Shown here one piece after another: positions 42,191 through 53,271 of a stretch of DNA of 64,000 nucleotides. Within the stretch, counting starts at the first letter, position 1; each line of letters begins with the position of its first letter. The notes beneath the pieces are model-generated. The model made no database searches. It was not told where the DNA came from and saw only the letters and a list, made by a program, of their open reading frames with translations. The DNA comes from Sorex araneus. Taxonomy: Eukaryota; Chordata; Mammalia; Eulipotyphla; Soricidae. A program made the translations under genes and the position numbers. The stretch is from NCBI RefSeq assembly GCF_027595985.1, contig NC_073302.1, positions 283,104,668-283,168,667 on the forward strand, read 5' to 3'.

Positions 42191-44986
42191 AAATTAAAAC
42201 ATTCAAAAATAGTAAATAAATAAGTTGTAGGACACTTACTGCCTAGCAGCAATATTAATATATTACTTGGATGAATTAGTTTAATCTACTATCATTTCTT
42301 GTAACTCATCTTAAATCTGTAATAGAGGATTATATCAAATAAGATTAAAACTATTTCCTGGCAGAAACATATGTTTTAGGGTGGAAGTGTGAAGGTGATG
42401 GTTAAAAAGAACAAACTAGATGAAGACAGAGTCACAAGATGAATGAAACTATCAGTTCAAAACACATTATAAATAGAGAAATTTACATTGTCTGATTTTT
42501 TCCTCAATAATGATGAATTTCGTCTCATATTTGTTTCATTAAATATGCTCAATTGACTTACTTAAGTTGATAGTGAATACATTTATTTTTAAAACATCTT
42601 TTTGCTATAAATAAGAACTTAATTGAAAGCATTTTTGTGCTTTTGGTTGAATATCTAAATTTCTTTGGTCAACAATTTAAATAAATAAATTTAATAGTAT
42701 GTCCGTCCTAGTGCTTGAAAGGAACATTATTGAACTCAAGAATAAACAGTTTATTATTATGTAGTAGAACCATGTCAAAATATTAACAGATTTTTTTTTT
42801 TGCTGAAACTCACAGAAACTCTTCGACACATAAAATCAAATAAAATCTTTCTTGACAAGCCATAATGAAGGAAATAGAAAACTGGCTTCTTTCCCAATTC
42901 TGTCCTATTATTAATAATTTTTCACATGCTATTTTTTATTGAAAGAATTCTAATTTTATCAGTTTCCTAAGCCTCCTTTTTCAGTGACATCTGTCATTAA
43001 CTTAAGTCATCAATATGATAGGATATAGGAACACTTTTCTCAGAAGTAAAGTGATATTTATGATAGGATGGAAATAACCATTTCCACAGTAGGCTGAGTC
43101 TGAGCTTAAATTCTGATTAGCTCTGTTTCCATCCCCACCACAGACCCAAAGGAACTGTCCCCGCACTCATGTTCTTTCTTTCCGAATTTAAACTTGTACA
43201 CTGGCAGCACTGCTTGGCAGAGTCTAGTCCCTCTCCCTTCTAAGATTAAAGCAGATACTGCTGATGCATGGAATTTCTCTTCTATTGAGTAAAGATAGAG
43301 CTAAAGATTTCTCATTGTTTATTTGTAGCCAGGAGTCACTGAGAGTTGCAAGTAAAGAGAAACTCATTTTTCCCCTGAAGTGGTTACCAGGCATTTGTTT
43401 TTCTATGTCTTCACTGGTAAATTGAAATCAGAATTCGTATATTACACAGCATTTATAATTCATAAGATTATATAAGAAAAATGTCTTATTTTTAATGTCA
43501 CTTAATAAATGCTAGTATAGACCGAGTTTTCTGTTCTAACATAAAAGCCATCAGAAGCATCTCACTCCTACTTATTGTCTCTTTCATAGATTACTACATA
43601 ACTTTATATACACTTCACACTAATTAAAAATCTATACTTTCTACCTTTTTCCATACTATCTACTTTTACATGTATTTTATTATATATGGGACCAATGTAT
43701 TAGTAGTAAATTTAATCGCTAATATGTTGTATTAATTCATAGTCCATATGTCATAATACATCACAGATGTTTAGTTTAATAATTTAATTAAAATATTAAT
43801 TTTTCCCACACATATTGTATTATAGCTCTCTAGAAGAAACATCACTGTTTATAGATGATAAAGGCAAAAATTTTGCTGTCTCACAATTCAAACATTGGAA
43901 GGGGAAAGAAAGAAAAAATGAGTTAAGCATAGTTACCATCTTTGCTGATATCCATAATTTTTCACTTATAGTAAAATTTACTCATTAAGTATCCAAACCA
44001 CATGGATTAATCTCATCTAAGATTAATATTCTCCTAGTCATATTTAGGCTTTAATTCAAAGTAGGCATTATTGGAACACTCAGGATTTGCCCATTTTTCA
44101 CAGTTCCTTCTCAAAATCCACAGTGGTCCTAGATCCTTTCACTTTATATCCCTTGATATGCACCCCAAACTCTGATGACATGACACCTATTCTGTACTCT
44201 AATTTCCCAACTGATTTGGGTTGAAAATCAATTTCTCCCTCTTTAGTCTTGTCTCACTCTAGCTAGAGCTCTCACCATTACAGGCACTGAAATACATGAA
44301 TAAACTTCTAGACTAGTGCCAACTTGAAACAGGGTAAAGCAACATTTTCTTCCTAAATCACAAGTTCACACAACTGTAGTAGAATAAGCATGGACTCATT
44401 ATTATGCAGTGGCGTGATGCTTTTTCTACTTCATCTTTCCACAGCCCCTTTTAAAATGTGCTGTTTCAAGTCTTCCTGGAATAATAAATGGGGTAATGCT
44501 GACCCATATATCTCTTACTGCCTGTTACCTTAACTACACTAAGACCAGGTGGAAGCTTTAAAATTACTTCTTGTAAGTACTTGATTAAATTCTTAGCCAA
44601 GGGCCATTCTTCTCCTCAATATCTCTATGGGGAAGAGACAGGCAGTCATTTTCTTCTTCCAGTTTTAAGAGCTTTTCAAGAAGGAACAAGTGGCTTGTGA
44701 TTCTGATTGCTGCGGCGGGGTCTAGCCAAGCAAGGAATTCGAAGAGTCTGTTGAATTTGTTAATTACTAGGTCGTTGGTGAATTGAGCTCTCAAAGGCTA
44801 TGGTTTCAGCAAATTTGTAAGAGGGGAAATAAAGAAAAAAGTTGACACTGGGAGAAAAGACAGTGGTGGTGGTAGAACTACTTTCAGAAATTTGCCAATG
44901 AATAAATTAAAAAAGAGAGAAAGGAGATTGGGAAAGTACTGATTTCAAAAGTTGACATTTTAAAATATCAAATTTGAGAATATAGT
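42191..44986. other. 2.8-kb SINE-free AT-rich stretch
   Basis: This is the second longest interval in the window without a SINE. No exon or RNA gene was recognised. A 69-codon minus-strand frame at 44585-44794 has a leucine- and glutamate-rich, helix-like composition (LLEKLLKLEEEND). It has no family I know, and nothing shows that it is expressed. Confidence 0.4.
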
Positions 44987-45226
44987 GTTCATCACTGAGC
45001 TGCAGCGATAGCACAGTGGGTAGGGCATTTGCCTTGCACGCAGCTGACCCAGGTTCAATTCCTCTGTCCCTCTCAGAGAGCCCGGCAAGCTACCAAGAGT
45101 ATCCTGCCCACATGGATATTGGATATGCCAAAAACAGTTACAACAAGTCTCACTATGGAGACATTACTGGTGCCCACTTGAGCAATTTATGAGCAATGGG
45201 ATGACAGTTATACAGCGTTCATCACT
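44981..45226 (+). repeat. SINE-G with target-site duplication
   Basis: TATAGTGTTCATCACT before and TACAGCGTTCATCACT after the element agree at 14 of 16 positions. The body is full apart from a roughly 25-bp deletion after GTATCCTGCCCACATGG. The tail is GATGACAGT without A-rich sequence. Confidence 0.93.
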
Positions 45227-46676
45227 AATGAGCCATTATAGTCTGATCGTTTAGAAAAAAATAGTATAAATAGAAGAAATTTGTGTAGAAACCAGCTTCT
45301 CTTCTGGGATAGTTAGATATTGGTGTACTTTTATTGAATAGCAGTGCAAAGTTTTTTCTGTGTGAGTCTGTTGTTGTTTTTCCTCCCTTGGTACTAACTC
45401 ATCTGTCAAAACCATAATCAAACCTGTAGGGCTGGTTGGGATGCCTGCCATTAACAATTATTTCTTCACTCTAAGGGTTGGAGAATTTTCCCTAAATCTT
45501 TACAAGTATATTGTGGAAACCCAATAAAAAGGATGAGTTTTCAGAAATCTGGCACTATTTTATTGGTCTGGCAACTAAGTTTGTTAAATAGCTATCTCAA
45601 ATATCAGGGAGAAAATCCTGGGATTAATTTTCAATCTAACTCCAATCTAGAAACAAATGTTTTTTGATAGGCAGGCACAAAAGCAAAATAGCTACTCAGA
45701 AGAGTGTCTGTTCTTCACATCAAGTTGCATAGCAAAAAATTTAATGAGTGGCAAGAGAAATATTACACAACCAACCCAGCTCAGTTCCTGCACCAATTTC
45801 ACAGACGAAGCTAGTATATGCTGGGCAGTATTTGGTAATCTCAAAATCAACTACTAAGTGAGATGCAGAGCATGACTCCTCTCTTATTTATTTTTAGATC
45901 ATCAGCAATTTGTACATGATCTCACTCACTGCTGAGGTCTGAAATGAGTTACTTCTGACTCTGAACATGGAGCCAGGAAAGGTGGTATGAGGCAGTGAGC
46001 ACTGACAGGCAGGCATTGACAGCTGAGTCAATAGGCCACAGTTTGTTCTTGTTTTTGATGCTCGCTGGGAAGTCAGTGAAATTACCTAACCTATAGAATT
46101 TTAAGTTTTCTTATATATGACATGGTGACTATGCATAAAATAATTATTACAGATATTTATTGTTCTTTTTAAAGGTATATACAAGTGATGTACTTACAAA
46201 CCAATGACAATAAACAATAAAAAATTTATTAATGTTGTCATCTTTATTTTTTCATACATTTAATCTGTATTAAAAAGTAATTCAAGTACATATTTTAATG
46301 TTCAGCAGAGCTTTGTTTGTGTATGCTGACAGAACATTTAAGGTGTCATTGCTTAGATACATGAAAAATAAGGTTAAGAATCTTCAGATAAATCTACAAA
46401 AAAAATAAAAGTGACAATTTTAATAATTACCATATAAAACATGAGAAACATCTATGTGTAACTATGTACTTAGAGACCCGCAATAAAATTTACCCTTTAT
46501 TAAGTGAATTTTAAAAAATAAAACATATCATAGATGAAATGAAATCAACAACATTGAATACCAAAGATGCCTTTTATTCCTTTTAAAAACAAGATTTGGG
46601 AGTATCATTTCCAATGTTATATGCCATATAATATGTTTGTCATAGCTGGCTCTTTAAAGAGTTTATATCATAAAAA
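45227..46676. other. AT-rich single-copy DNA
   Basis: A weak SINE-A-like phrase (ACATGGAGCCAGGAAAG) lies near 45966. Nothing else is recognised. Confidence 0.4.
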
Positions 46677-46900
46677 TGCACTGTAGCACTGTCATCCCGT
46701 TGTTCATTCATCTTTATGGTGAGACTTGTTGTTACTGTTTTTGGCATATCAAATATGCCAGGAGTAGCTTGCCAGGCTCTGCTGTGTGGGCGGGATACTC
46801 TTGGTAGCTTGCAGGGCTCTCTAAGAGTGATGGAGGATTTGAGCCCCTGATTGCCGCGTGCAAGGCAAATGACCTGCCTGCTGTGCTATTGCTCCAGCCA
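46677..46900 (-). repeat. SINE-G copy with a short deletion in the tail-proximal body
   Basis: GCACTGTAGCACTGTCATCC, then ATTCATCTTTATGGTGAGAC. The usual CTCGAGCGGGCACCAGTAA part is missing. The rest, to CTGTGCTATTGCTCCAGCC, is intact. Confidence 0.92.
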
Positions 46901-47602
46901 AGCACAACAATTCAAACTGTATGAAAGAACAGGGCAAGCGGCAATGCCTTCTCTTGCCCTGCTTTAGGGTCTGGGCTATAAAACTGATTAGGCAGGCAAG
47001 TTCAGTTGGGATTTTATTGAGGAAGAAAAGCCTAGAACCTCACTCTTTAAAAGGGCTCTTTAACCTTTCCAAGTGACAGAACCCAACTAGGGCCAGTAGT
47101 AATGAAAAATTATTACAAAAGGAACTTGCAAAATTTTATCTAAATTTCCCCAAAATATTGAAATATCCGTAGTTAATGTTGGGTACTACATTATTTTGTA
47201 AAATTCTAAACTCATATCAAGATGTGTTTCTTACCTTATATCTGACCCTATGGTTATTAATTTCCCAAATCACAAAACCTATATACTTCAGCTGAAAATT
47301 TGCATGCATGAAATAGAAACTAATTGTAATAATAAAAATAATTGAGATCTTTTTGCAAATCATGGATGCTAGTTAAAATTCTCTCACCACATCCCATCCC
47401 CTCAGCACTACCTGAACTGAGCCCTCTGAATTGTACACAGAGCCAGAAGTAAGCTCTGAGAACTTATGAATATGTCTCTTTCCTAAACAAACAAAAAAGA
47501 AAATTGAGGAAACATACACAAAGACAAGTAAAACTCCTTTGGATAGGACAGTGATCAGAGTTCTGTGAAAAAAAGCCAACTTATTAGAAAATGTTTTATT
47601 TT
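46901..47602. other. Single-copy DNA with doubtful LTR or SINE debris
   Basis: On the minus strand CCTCAATAAAATCCCAACTG near 47010 resembles an LTR polyadenylation region. A hairpin with 9-bp arms (CAGGGCAAG / CTTGCCCTG) lies at 46930-46961. Near 47405-47500 there is weak SINE-A 3'-half similarity. None of these can be bounded. Confidence 0.3.
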
Positions 47603-47830
47603 TAAAATAAAGATATTCGGGCTGGAGCAATAGTACAGTGGGTAGGGCGTTTGCCCTACACACAGCCAACCCAGGTTCAATTCCCAGAAATCCATATGGT
47701 CCTCTGAGCACCTCTAGGGGTAATTCCTGAGTGAAGAGACAGGAGTAACCCCTATGCATTGCCAGGTGTGACCCAAAAATTAAATAAATAAATAAATAAA
47801 TAGATAGATAGATATAAAATAAAGATATTC
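47603..47830 (+). repeat. SINE-A with a 16-bp target-site duplication
   Basis: TAAAATAAAGATATTC at 47603-47618 and 47815-47830. Inside are the head GGGCTGGAGCAATAGTACAG, B-box GGTTCAATTCC, ATCCATATGGTCCTCTGAGC and GTGTGACCCAAAAATTAAAT. The tail has grown into (AATA)n and then (GATA)n. Confidence 0.96.
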
Positions 47831-48129
47831 AGTCTCTTAGCACACGATTTTTTTACTTTAAAATTTGTTTATACTTTGCACCATTTCTCTGATTTCTGAA
47901 AAGAACTGAGTTATCTACCAGCTCTGAAAGCATTGACACTACATAACCGCAGGTCAGTCTCACCTTGGAGAGGTCTCCATGCTGAGCTATTACACTGTAA
48001 TTTAACAGTACTTTGTGAAAAAAGAAATTATAAGACTGTGCTGCCTAGAAGGCACAGTTTAAGCATTTTTGGAAAAAATAATACTTTCTCTTGATGTCTT
48101 CTATTCCATAATAATTGAAACATTATTAT

Positions 48130-48491
48130 AGACAATATCTGTCACTGTATCACTGTCATCCAGTTATTCATTGATTTGCTTGAGCAGGTACCAGTAAGGT
48201 CTCCATTGTGATATTTGTTGTGACTGTTTTTGGCATATAAGATACACCAAAGGTAGCTTGCCAGGGTCTGCCATGTGGGCAAGATACTCTCAGTAGCTTG
48301 CCGAGCTCTCTGAGAGGGAAGAAAGAATCGCGTCCCTGTCGGCCACATGCAAGGCAAACACCTTACCTGCTGAATTATGCTCCAGCATAGTACTGGAATA
48401 AAGACAGACCTGCAGACCAATGGGACAGAGTTTAATATCCTGACACACATTCTCAAATATATGATCATTTAATCTACTCCAGACAATATCT
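48130..48491 (-). mobile_element. SINE-G joined to an L1 fragment, bracketed as one unit by an 11-bp duplication
   Basis: AGACAATATCT lies at 48130-48140, directly beside the SINE-G tail, and at 48481-48491, beyond an L1 ORF2 piece. The minus-strand order is an antisense L1 fragment, then SINE-G head, then SINE-G tail. SINE-G spans about 48141-48385 and is otherwise normal, apart from a damaged head end (GCTGAATTATGCTCCAGC). Confidence 0.75.
48386..48480 (+). repeat. L1 ORF2 fragment next to SINE-G
   Basis: ATAGTACTGGAATAAAGACAG, ACCAATGGGACAGAGTTTAA and TATATGATCATTTAATCT follow the well-known ORF2 segment (ggtataaaaacagacacatagaccaatggaacagaatagag). It is about 95 bp, with sharp ends. Confidence 0.8.
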
Positions 48492-49180
48492 ACTTTCAAA
48501 AAAAGCTACAGGTCATGATATGACACCAATTACAATCTTGAACCCCATATATGCATTTCTTTCATTATTTTGGGTTTTGAATTTGAAAATGTCTTCAACC
48601 TCTAAAACTTTATCAAAGTTTTGCTTTTCCACTAATTCATTATTATAACAGAGATCGTTTTATTCTCCCTTCAAAGGTGAATCTAGATAAATTTTTTAAA
48701 ACATTTCTTTAAATGTCTATGTGAGCCTTTTATCTGATGCCAATATTTATTTATCTAATTAATGCTAGGAGATTCAGTTTCGAAGGAAAATAGTGTATGC
48801 TTTGCATCTTCTGAAATTTTACAGACAGGCCAGTGAAGAGACTCGATCCCAATAACGCCTGAAAAGCAAAAGAAGTACCATGGTAGGGTAATGGACTGAG
48901 TGTCATATATGAAGTAGCCATAGATGAAAGTAAGCTGACGATTGAAAAATTGGGAGAAGTGTCTGGTAGACCGAGGGTTACTTTTAACAATCATTTCAGA
49001 GATGAGTGAGATGGCATTCGTGGTTAAGCTGGGAAGTGAGGGACAATGTTAGGTAAAAAAGATATAAAGTCACAATGTCATGTATAACACATGGAAGTTT
49101 TAGTTCTTAAAACCTAAATTCAAAATGTCATGTTATGAGAAAATTAACATTGAAAGTGGTACAAATTACACCTGCAACCA
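48492..49180. other. AT-rich single-copy DNA
   Basis: Two overlapping minus-strand frames near 48751-48994 are both open for about 79 codons. I recognise no family in either, and the base composition is ordinary. Confidence 0.35.
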
Positions 49181-49186
49181 CGCCTC

Positions 49187-49947
49187 TGTTCAGCGCACTC
49201 ACTAGTCCGGCAAAGGCTGCTGCCCAGTCCTGCTGACGGGGCAGGGCATCCCTCCAGCTAAGGGGAGGGGTCCAAAGGAAAGAGCAAACCCTGCCACCGC
49301 CTCCTCCAAGGGAAGAGAAGAAAACACAGGGGCACGGTGGGGGTCCTGGAAAGCAGATTCCACTTTCTTGAGAAACATCAAGCCTTTATAAAGGTTGAGG
49401 TGGGTGGTGGGAGTATGCAACCCTACACAGGGTGATCAGAACAAACATGTTTTCTATAGATAGGGTCACACCTTCACTGAGCATTTGGCGGAAACCTCCT
49501 GTCCCCAGGGAACACTGAACTGTGATATGCCTTGCAACAAGGCTTCCCTACAAAGCAGACCAAAAGGTGTTACTCTCCTGACCATCTGCCCGCTGCTGAG
49601 CCCAGGGATTAGCGTTATACTTCAAAGCAGACCAAAGGGGGCATTTCCCCCAACAGGCCTTCCTGTTTTACTTTACTGCTTTCTTCCTTTCCTCCTTTCC
49701 TTTACTCCTATTCATTGTTTGTAATAATGTCCAATAACGCCATGGGTAATCACTACCAATCCCCTACCCTACTGACCCTTCACAATTGCTCCATAACTAT
49801 TGTTGTGAGACTTAAACGGCCACTGATTACCAACCAGTCTGGGGTCACTGGTCCTTCATCTGTCATTGGCTAGAGGGGAGGACAGTGGCCAGCCCTGAAT
49901 GTACCAAGGAACACCTAGGTCACAGCGGGGTGGGGACCCTCTGAACA
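49187..49947 (-). repeat. Solo ERV LTR, about 760 bp
   Basis: The ends form TGTTCAG ... CTGAACA, a perfect 7-bp terminal inverted repeat with TG/CA termini. On the minus strand the order is a CCAAT box (AGCCAATGAC), a long GC-richer U3, a TTTATAAAGG TATA box and a shorter GC-rich R/U5. An internal AAAGCAGACCAAA phrase occurs twice (49550s and 49620s), as in U3 enhancer repeats. No target-site duplication is obvious and no gag, pol or env is attached. Confidence 0.65.
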
Positions 49948-49957
49948 ATGATAAAGG

Positions 49958-50119
49958 TGGTGTTTGGATCATACCCTGTAGTGCTCAGGGGCTATTCCTG
50001 GCTCTATGCTCAGAAGTGACCTCAGCTTTGCCTGGGGGACCATATGCAGAGCTGTTGTAGAACCAGGATTGTTGTGTGCAAGATAACTGCCTTATCGCCT
50101 GTATTAGGTCCCTGGCCCC
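49958..50119 (-). repeat. SINE-A copy
   Basis: ACCCTGTAGTGCTCAGGGGC, GGCTCTATGCTCAGAAGTGAC, GGGGGACCATATGCAGAGC and AACTGCCTTATCGCCTGTATT. It sits just outside the LTR. Confidence 0.85.
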
Positions 50120-50228
50120 TAAATTATTCATGAGTTGAAATATTATCTTAGAATTAACTAAGATAATGTAATGAATATTTTATTGCTAATACCCTCATTT
50201 GTAAACTGTTAATATAGCTAGAATAAAT

Positions 50229-50398
50229 ATTGATATTTAAATATGTAAATATCCATTTAATTATAAAATAATAATAAAATATACACATATGCATTTAAAT
50301 AACCATATGTATATAAAACCATAACTATAAATACTTACATAGATATCTGAATACAAATGTTAAACATGCATTAAAATCTTAAAAACAGAGTACAGATG
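50229..50398. repeat. AT-rich duplicated segment, copy 1
   Basis: It runs from TTGATATTTAAATATGTAAA to a TTAAAATCTTAAAAACAGAG end and recurs in the same order at 53.1 kb, with roughly 85% identity judged by eye. It contains the imperfect palindrome GATATTTAAATATGTAAATA-TC. Confidence 0.8.
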
Positions 50399-51124
50399 TA
50401 ATTTGGTAGTCTACCACAGCAACACCTACTTTTGCCCTGCTCACTATTATGAGAAAGATGAGTAGTAATTAGACAAGTGAATAAAACAGAAAATCCAAAA
50501 CTTTATAAAATAGAGACCTTAAAAGCAAATAAGTATTTTATTCAAGCAATGTATTCCATTACATATGGAAGAAAAAAATGTTTACTCAATACCTGTCTGA
50601 TAATGGAGTTAATATCCAAGATATATAAGTCACTGGTAGAACTTTATAAGAAAAAAATCCTCCAACTCCATCAATAAATGGGGAGAAAGAATGAAAAGAA
50701 AATTTTTTAAAGAAGAAGTACAACTAGCCAAAAGACACATGAAAAAATGCTCTCCATCACTAAGCATCAGGGAGATGCAAATCAAAACAATAATGAGATA
50801 TCATCTCGCACCATAGAGACTGGTACACAACAAAAAGAACAAAAGCAACCAATGCTGATGTGGATACGGGTAGAAAGGGACTTTTCTTCATTGTTGGTGG
50901 TAATGCGATTGATCCAACCTTTTTGGAAAATGGTATGCGTAGGCATTCTCCTAAAATCTAAACATTGAGCTTCATACCACTTCTGTGACTATACACAAAA
51001 GCCTCCCAAACACACAGAAGAATCACTATCTGCAATTCTGTGTTCATTGCAATACTATTCACAATAGTCAGTATCTAGAAACAACTGTGTGTCTGAGAAT
51101 AGATCACTGGTTATAAGAAACTGC

Positions 51125-51403
51125 GGTACATCTGGACTGGAGCAATAGCATAGAGGGTAGGGCATTTGCATGCAATCTGGGCCATTTGCCTCAGCCGGGT
51201 TTGATTCCTCTGTCCCTCTTGGAGAGCCCGGCAAACTACCAAGAGAAAGCATCCTGCCGAAACAGCAGCACCTGGCAAGCTACTCATGGCATATTTAATA
51301 TGCCAAAAACAGTAACAAGTCTCACAATGGTGATATTACTGGTGCCCGCTCGGAGCAATTTGATGAACAATGGGGTGACAGTGCTTAAGTGCTATGGTAC
51401 ATC
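51125..51403 (+). repeat. SINE-G nested in L1
   Basis: GGTACATC, part of the L1 sequence itself, is present on both sides of the SINE (51125-51132, 51396-51403). The head shows a rearranged GGGCATTTGCATGCAATCTGGGCC-type expansion between the A and B boxes. The tail is GGGTGACAGTGCTT. Confidence 0.93.
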
Positions 51404-51796
51404 CACACAATGGAATACTATGCAGTTGTTAGGAAAAATGAAGTTATGAAATTTGCTTATAAATGGATAGATGGAGATTATCGTGGTGAGTGTGATAAAT
51501 CAGAGTGAGAGAAATAAACATAGAATGTTTTGACTCATTTGTGGGATATAAAAATAATAATATGAGAGCAATACCCAAAGACAGTCAAAACAAGGACCAG
51601 GAGGATTGGTCCATGGTTGAAAGCTTGCCTCAAGTGCTGGGACCAAAGGCAGTTGGTTTAAATAAGGGAATACCATGACAAAGAGAGTTGGAAATAATCA
51701 CTCTGGATAAAAAAAAAATATTGCTGAAAACAGATAAAGGAACAAACATGACAACCTCTCAGTAATTGCATTACAAACCATAATACCTCAAATGAA

Positions 51797-51870
51797 AAAG
51801 AGAGAGACAAAGAGGGACAGAGAGAGAAAGAGAGAGAAAGAGAGAAAGAAGAGAGAGAGAAAGGAAAGTG
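51797..51870. repeat. (GA)n-rich purine tract in the L1 3' UTR
   Basis: AAAAAGAGAGAGACAAAGAG followed by AGAGAGAAAGAGAGAAAG-type repeats. It is an expansion at a naturally purine-rich place of this L1 3' UTR. Confidence 0.9.
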
Positions 51871-52075
51871 CCTGTCCTAAGACAGGCTGGGGGGTAGGTT
51901 ATGGGAGGGGAACTGGGGACATTGGTGGTGGGAATGTACACTGATGGAAGGATGGGTGTTGGAACATTGTTTTCCTGAAACCCGACAATGATCAGCTTTG
52001 TAACTGTGTATCACAGTGACTCAAAAATTAAAATTAAAATTAAAAAAGAATATCTACTCCCTCAATAGTGCTATA

Positions 52076-52322
52076 ATTACTGTCACTGTCATCCCGTTGC
52101 TCATCGATTTGTTCGAGCGGGCACCAGTAACGTCTCTCATTGAGAGACTTATTGTTACTGTTTTTGGCATATCCGATACACACGGGTAGCTTGCCAGGCT
52201 CTGCCACTCAAGCTCCATACTCTCAGTAGCTTGCCGGGCTCTCTGAGAGGGGCGGAGGAATCGAACTCGGGTCGGCCACGTAAAAGGCAAATGCCCAACC
52301 TCTGTGCTATCGCTCCAGCCCA
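52076..52322 (-). repeat. SINE-G copy, well preserved
   Basis: TACTGTCACTGTCATCCCGT tail, CGAGCGGGCACCAGTAACGT, GAGGAATCGAACTCGGGTCG (B-box) and CTGTGCTATCGCTCCAGCCC. The flanks AGTGCTATAAT and AGTGACATAAT agree at 9 of 11 positions and may be the duplication. Confidence 0.93.
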
Positions 52323-52410
52323 GTGACATAATATTTCAAATAATTTAAGTTCCAATTAATTAATCAATGTAATGATTGATCTATTTCTTTACATATATTT
52401 TGTATTCCAA

Positions 52411-52967
52411 ATGCTGCAGAGAGTCTCTTCCCCGCATGCCTGGCTGTCTTCCCCAGGGCTCCTCGGAAGGGATGGGCTCCAGCTTCCCTCCCCACCTTGA
52501 GCAGAGCTTCTGGTGGCCGAAGACCACTGGAACCTAGCTATAGCCATGCTCGAGGCCCCTCTCCACACGTTCGGACAGGCCTCACACATGAAGGTACTGG
52601 CAGAAGAACCCAGGGGTGTGTAATTCCATCAACGGTCAGCACCCAGAGACTTAAAAACAAGCTCCCTGAAGCTCCCAGATATCTTGTAGCCTACTTCTCC
52701 CTCTGGGAGAAACTGGAAAGCTTCTGAGTGTTTCCTGCCCACATGGGACAGCCTTGCAAGCTTCCCATGGTGTATTCATATGCTAAATCCAGTAACAAGC
52801 TGGGTCTCATTCCCCTGACCCTGAAAGAGCCTCCAGTGTGACATCATTGGGAGGGCCCAGCTGAGAGAAACTTCTAAGATCTCAGGGAAAGGAGGAATGG
52901 AGAGGTTACTGATCCTGCTCGAGAAATCGACGATTAACAAGGGATTTCATGATTCATGATTCTGAAT
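52411..52967 (+). mobile_element. Composite D, copy 1
   Basis: A GC-rich 5' part (CCAGGGCTCCTCGGAAGGGA, ATAGCCATGCTCGAGGCCCC, CCACACGTTCGGACAGGCCT) leads to segments homologous to the SINE-G body: CTGCCCACATGGGACAGCC, GCAAGCTTCCCATGGTGTATT and GTTACTGATCCTGCTCGAGAA. It shares the extra CTGACCCTGAAAGAGCCTCC block with copy 2, which SINE-G lacks. There is no poly(A), no usable ORF and no LTR-type ends. Confidence 0.75.
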
Positions 52968-53088
52968 GCTAATAGGAAAGTAAATTTAATGCTGTCAAGG
53001 TAGATATGTGGATATTTATTGGAAATAAGTAGAGAAGGCAAATTAAATGCACATTTATAACAAAATCAAAAACATGCAAGTATAAAAA

Positions 53089-53258
53089 TTGATATTTAAA
53101 TATGTAAATATCCATTTTAATTATAAACTAATTATAAAAATGTGCACATATACATTTATGTAAACATGTGTATATAAAACCATAACCATTTAAATACTTA
53201 TATAGATATCTGAATACAAGTGTTAAATATGTATTAAAATCTAAAAAAAGCATACAGT
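53089..53258. repeat. AT-rich duplicated segment, copy 2
   Basis: TTGATATTTAAATATGTAAATATCCA-type start and GATATCTGAATACAAGTGTTA near its end pair with copy 1, 2.86 kb upstream, in direct orientation. Similarity stops at about the same place on both sides. Confidence 0.8.
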
Positions 53259-53271
53259 ACATAATATGGAA

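Larger units (their letters stand above)
50473..52050 (+). mobile_element. L1 3' portion (ORF2 C-terminus and 3' UTR), older, with a nested SINE-G
   Basis: Sense-strand L1 from the ORF2 segment encoding [16 protein letters not shown] through GGAGATGCAAATCAAAACAA and the AATGGAATACTATGCAGTTG end of ORF2 to a 3' UTR. The 3' UTR has a GA-rich tract and GGACATTGGTGGTGGGAATG. Frameshifts and stops are frequent. A SINE-G interrupts it, so the L1 came first. Confidence 0.92.

Noticed and set aside
44585-44794. 69-codon minus-strand frame with a helix-like peptide
   Set aside because: No family was recognised, there is no start context, and the flanking sequence gives no exon evidence.
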